A DNA stretch of 64,000 nt from Pseudomonas sp. Irchel 3A7. Lineage in GTDB: Bacteria; Pseudomonadota; Gammaproteobacteria; Pseudomonadales; Pseudomonadaceae. Where the stretch lies: contig NZ_FYED01000013.1 in NCBI RefSeq assembly GCF_900187565.1, positions 168,662 through 232,661 on the forward strand. The letters are read 5' to 3'. The notes beneath the pieces were generated by a model that saw only the letters and a list, made by a program, of their open reading frames with translations, ran no database searches and was not told the DNA's origin. Within the stretch, counting starts at the first letter, position 1. Each line of letters starts with the position of its first letter. Below, piece by piece: positions 63,895 through 64,000 of the stretch. The position numbers and the translations under genes are program-made.

Positions 63895-64000
63895 CTATCG
63901 CTCCATCAGGAGCGATAGTTCTCGACTGATCATCGAGGGAGGGACTTGGAAGCCGTGCAGCTCCTTAGGCTTTTTGCCTGTGATGTAGATCGTGCTCCAG
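63895..64000 (-). CDS. Partial CDS running off the right edge, unrecognised
   Basis: On the minus strand a frame enters at the window end and stops at TAG (63895-63897). The last residues visible are ITGKKPKELHGFQVPPSMIS followed by RELSLLMER. The frame has normal codon use and ends right before a repeat pair, as real genes do here. Only about 34 codons are seen, so the family is not known. Confidence 0.5.
   Translation of the reverse strand, partial: WSTIYITGKKPKELHGFQVPPSMISRELSLLMER

Overview
The window is about 64 kb of chromosome from a Pseudomonas, most likely of the P. fluorescens group. The evidence is the high GC content, the gene orders gbdR-sdaB-cbcXWV-betT-betIBA and fda-(lipoproteins)-pgk-epd-tkt-(ArsR/methyltransferase)-metK that are familiar from Pseudomonas genomes, and the very dense REP/REPIN-type repeats (core GCGAGCAGGCTCGCTCCCAC). 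There is no rRNA, tRNA, insertion sequence, prophage or CRISPR array. Assignments rest on reading the sequence and recalling families; no database search was possible.

Layout. 1-13.3 kb is a choline/glycine-betaine locus: regulator GbdR, L-serine dehydratase, the choline ABC importer CbcXWV, the BCCT transporter BetT, and divergent from it betI-betB-betA. A perfect 20-bp palindrome lies in the betT/betI gap. 13.5-16.4 kb is a TldD/PmbA-like pair followed by an MdtD-like exporter. 18.1-25.7 kb carries dbpA, a YhiN-type flavoprotein, a YccS-like membrane protein, an orphan solute-binding protein, an ElaA-type acetyltransferase and an overlapping wHTH/YgjP-like peptidase pair. 25.7-27.9 kb is a REC-PAS-GGDEF-EAL gene cut by one in-frame TAA.

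28.2-37.9 kb holds an intracellular-type alginate lyase, then central carbon genes (fda, pgk, epd, tkt), then an ArsR-methyltransferase regulator and metK, with a 30-bp palindrome in front. 38.1-46.5 kb has ligB, a DUF1090 protein, a c-type cytochrome lipoprotein, mltA, MAPEG, EamA, MFS and FNT membrane proteins and a hotdog thioesterase. 46.6-49.3 kb is ahcY, preceded by a leader that matches the SAH riboswitch, then metF. With metK, most of the SAM cycle lies in this window, apparently under two different SAH/SAM-responsive devices.

49.4-64 kb contains another orphan binding protein, rhlE with a long leader, yceI-cybB, a small AT-rich islet with a B-lectin protein and a tiny lipoprotein, a secreted amine oxidase with a Lys/Ala/Pro tail, bioA, rsmE, a dadA-like/ridA/binding-protein operon with a divergent LysR regulator, and a TrhA/hemolysin-III membrane protein. 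Partial genes run off both ends.

Points most worth a second look: the ochre codon at 27061-27063, the 30-bp palindrome before the ArsR-methyltransferase gene, the SAH riboswitch leader of ahcY, the symmetric overlapping divergent promoters at the BetI palindrome, the AT-rich lectin islet, and the many repeat pairs in two opposite topologies, one of them inside the betB-betA gap.
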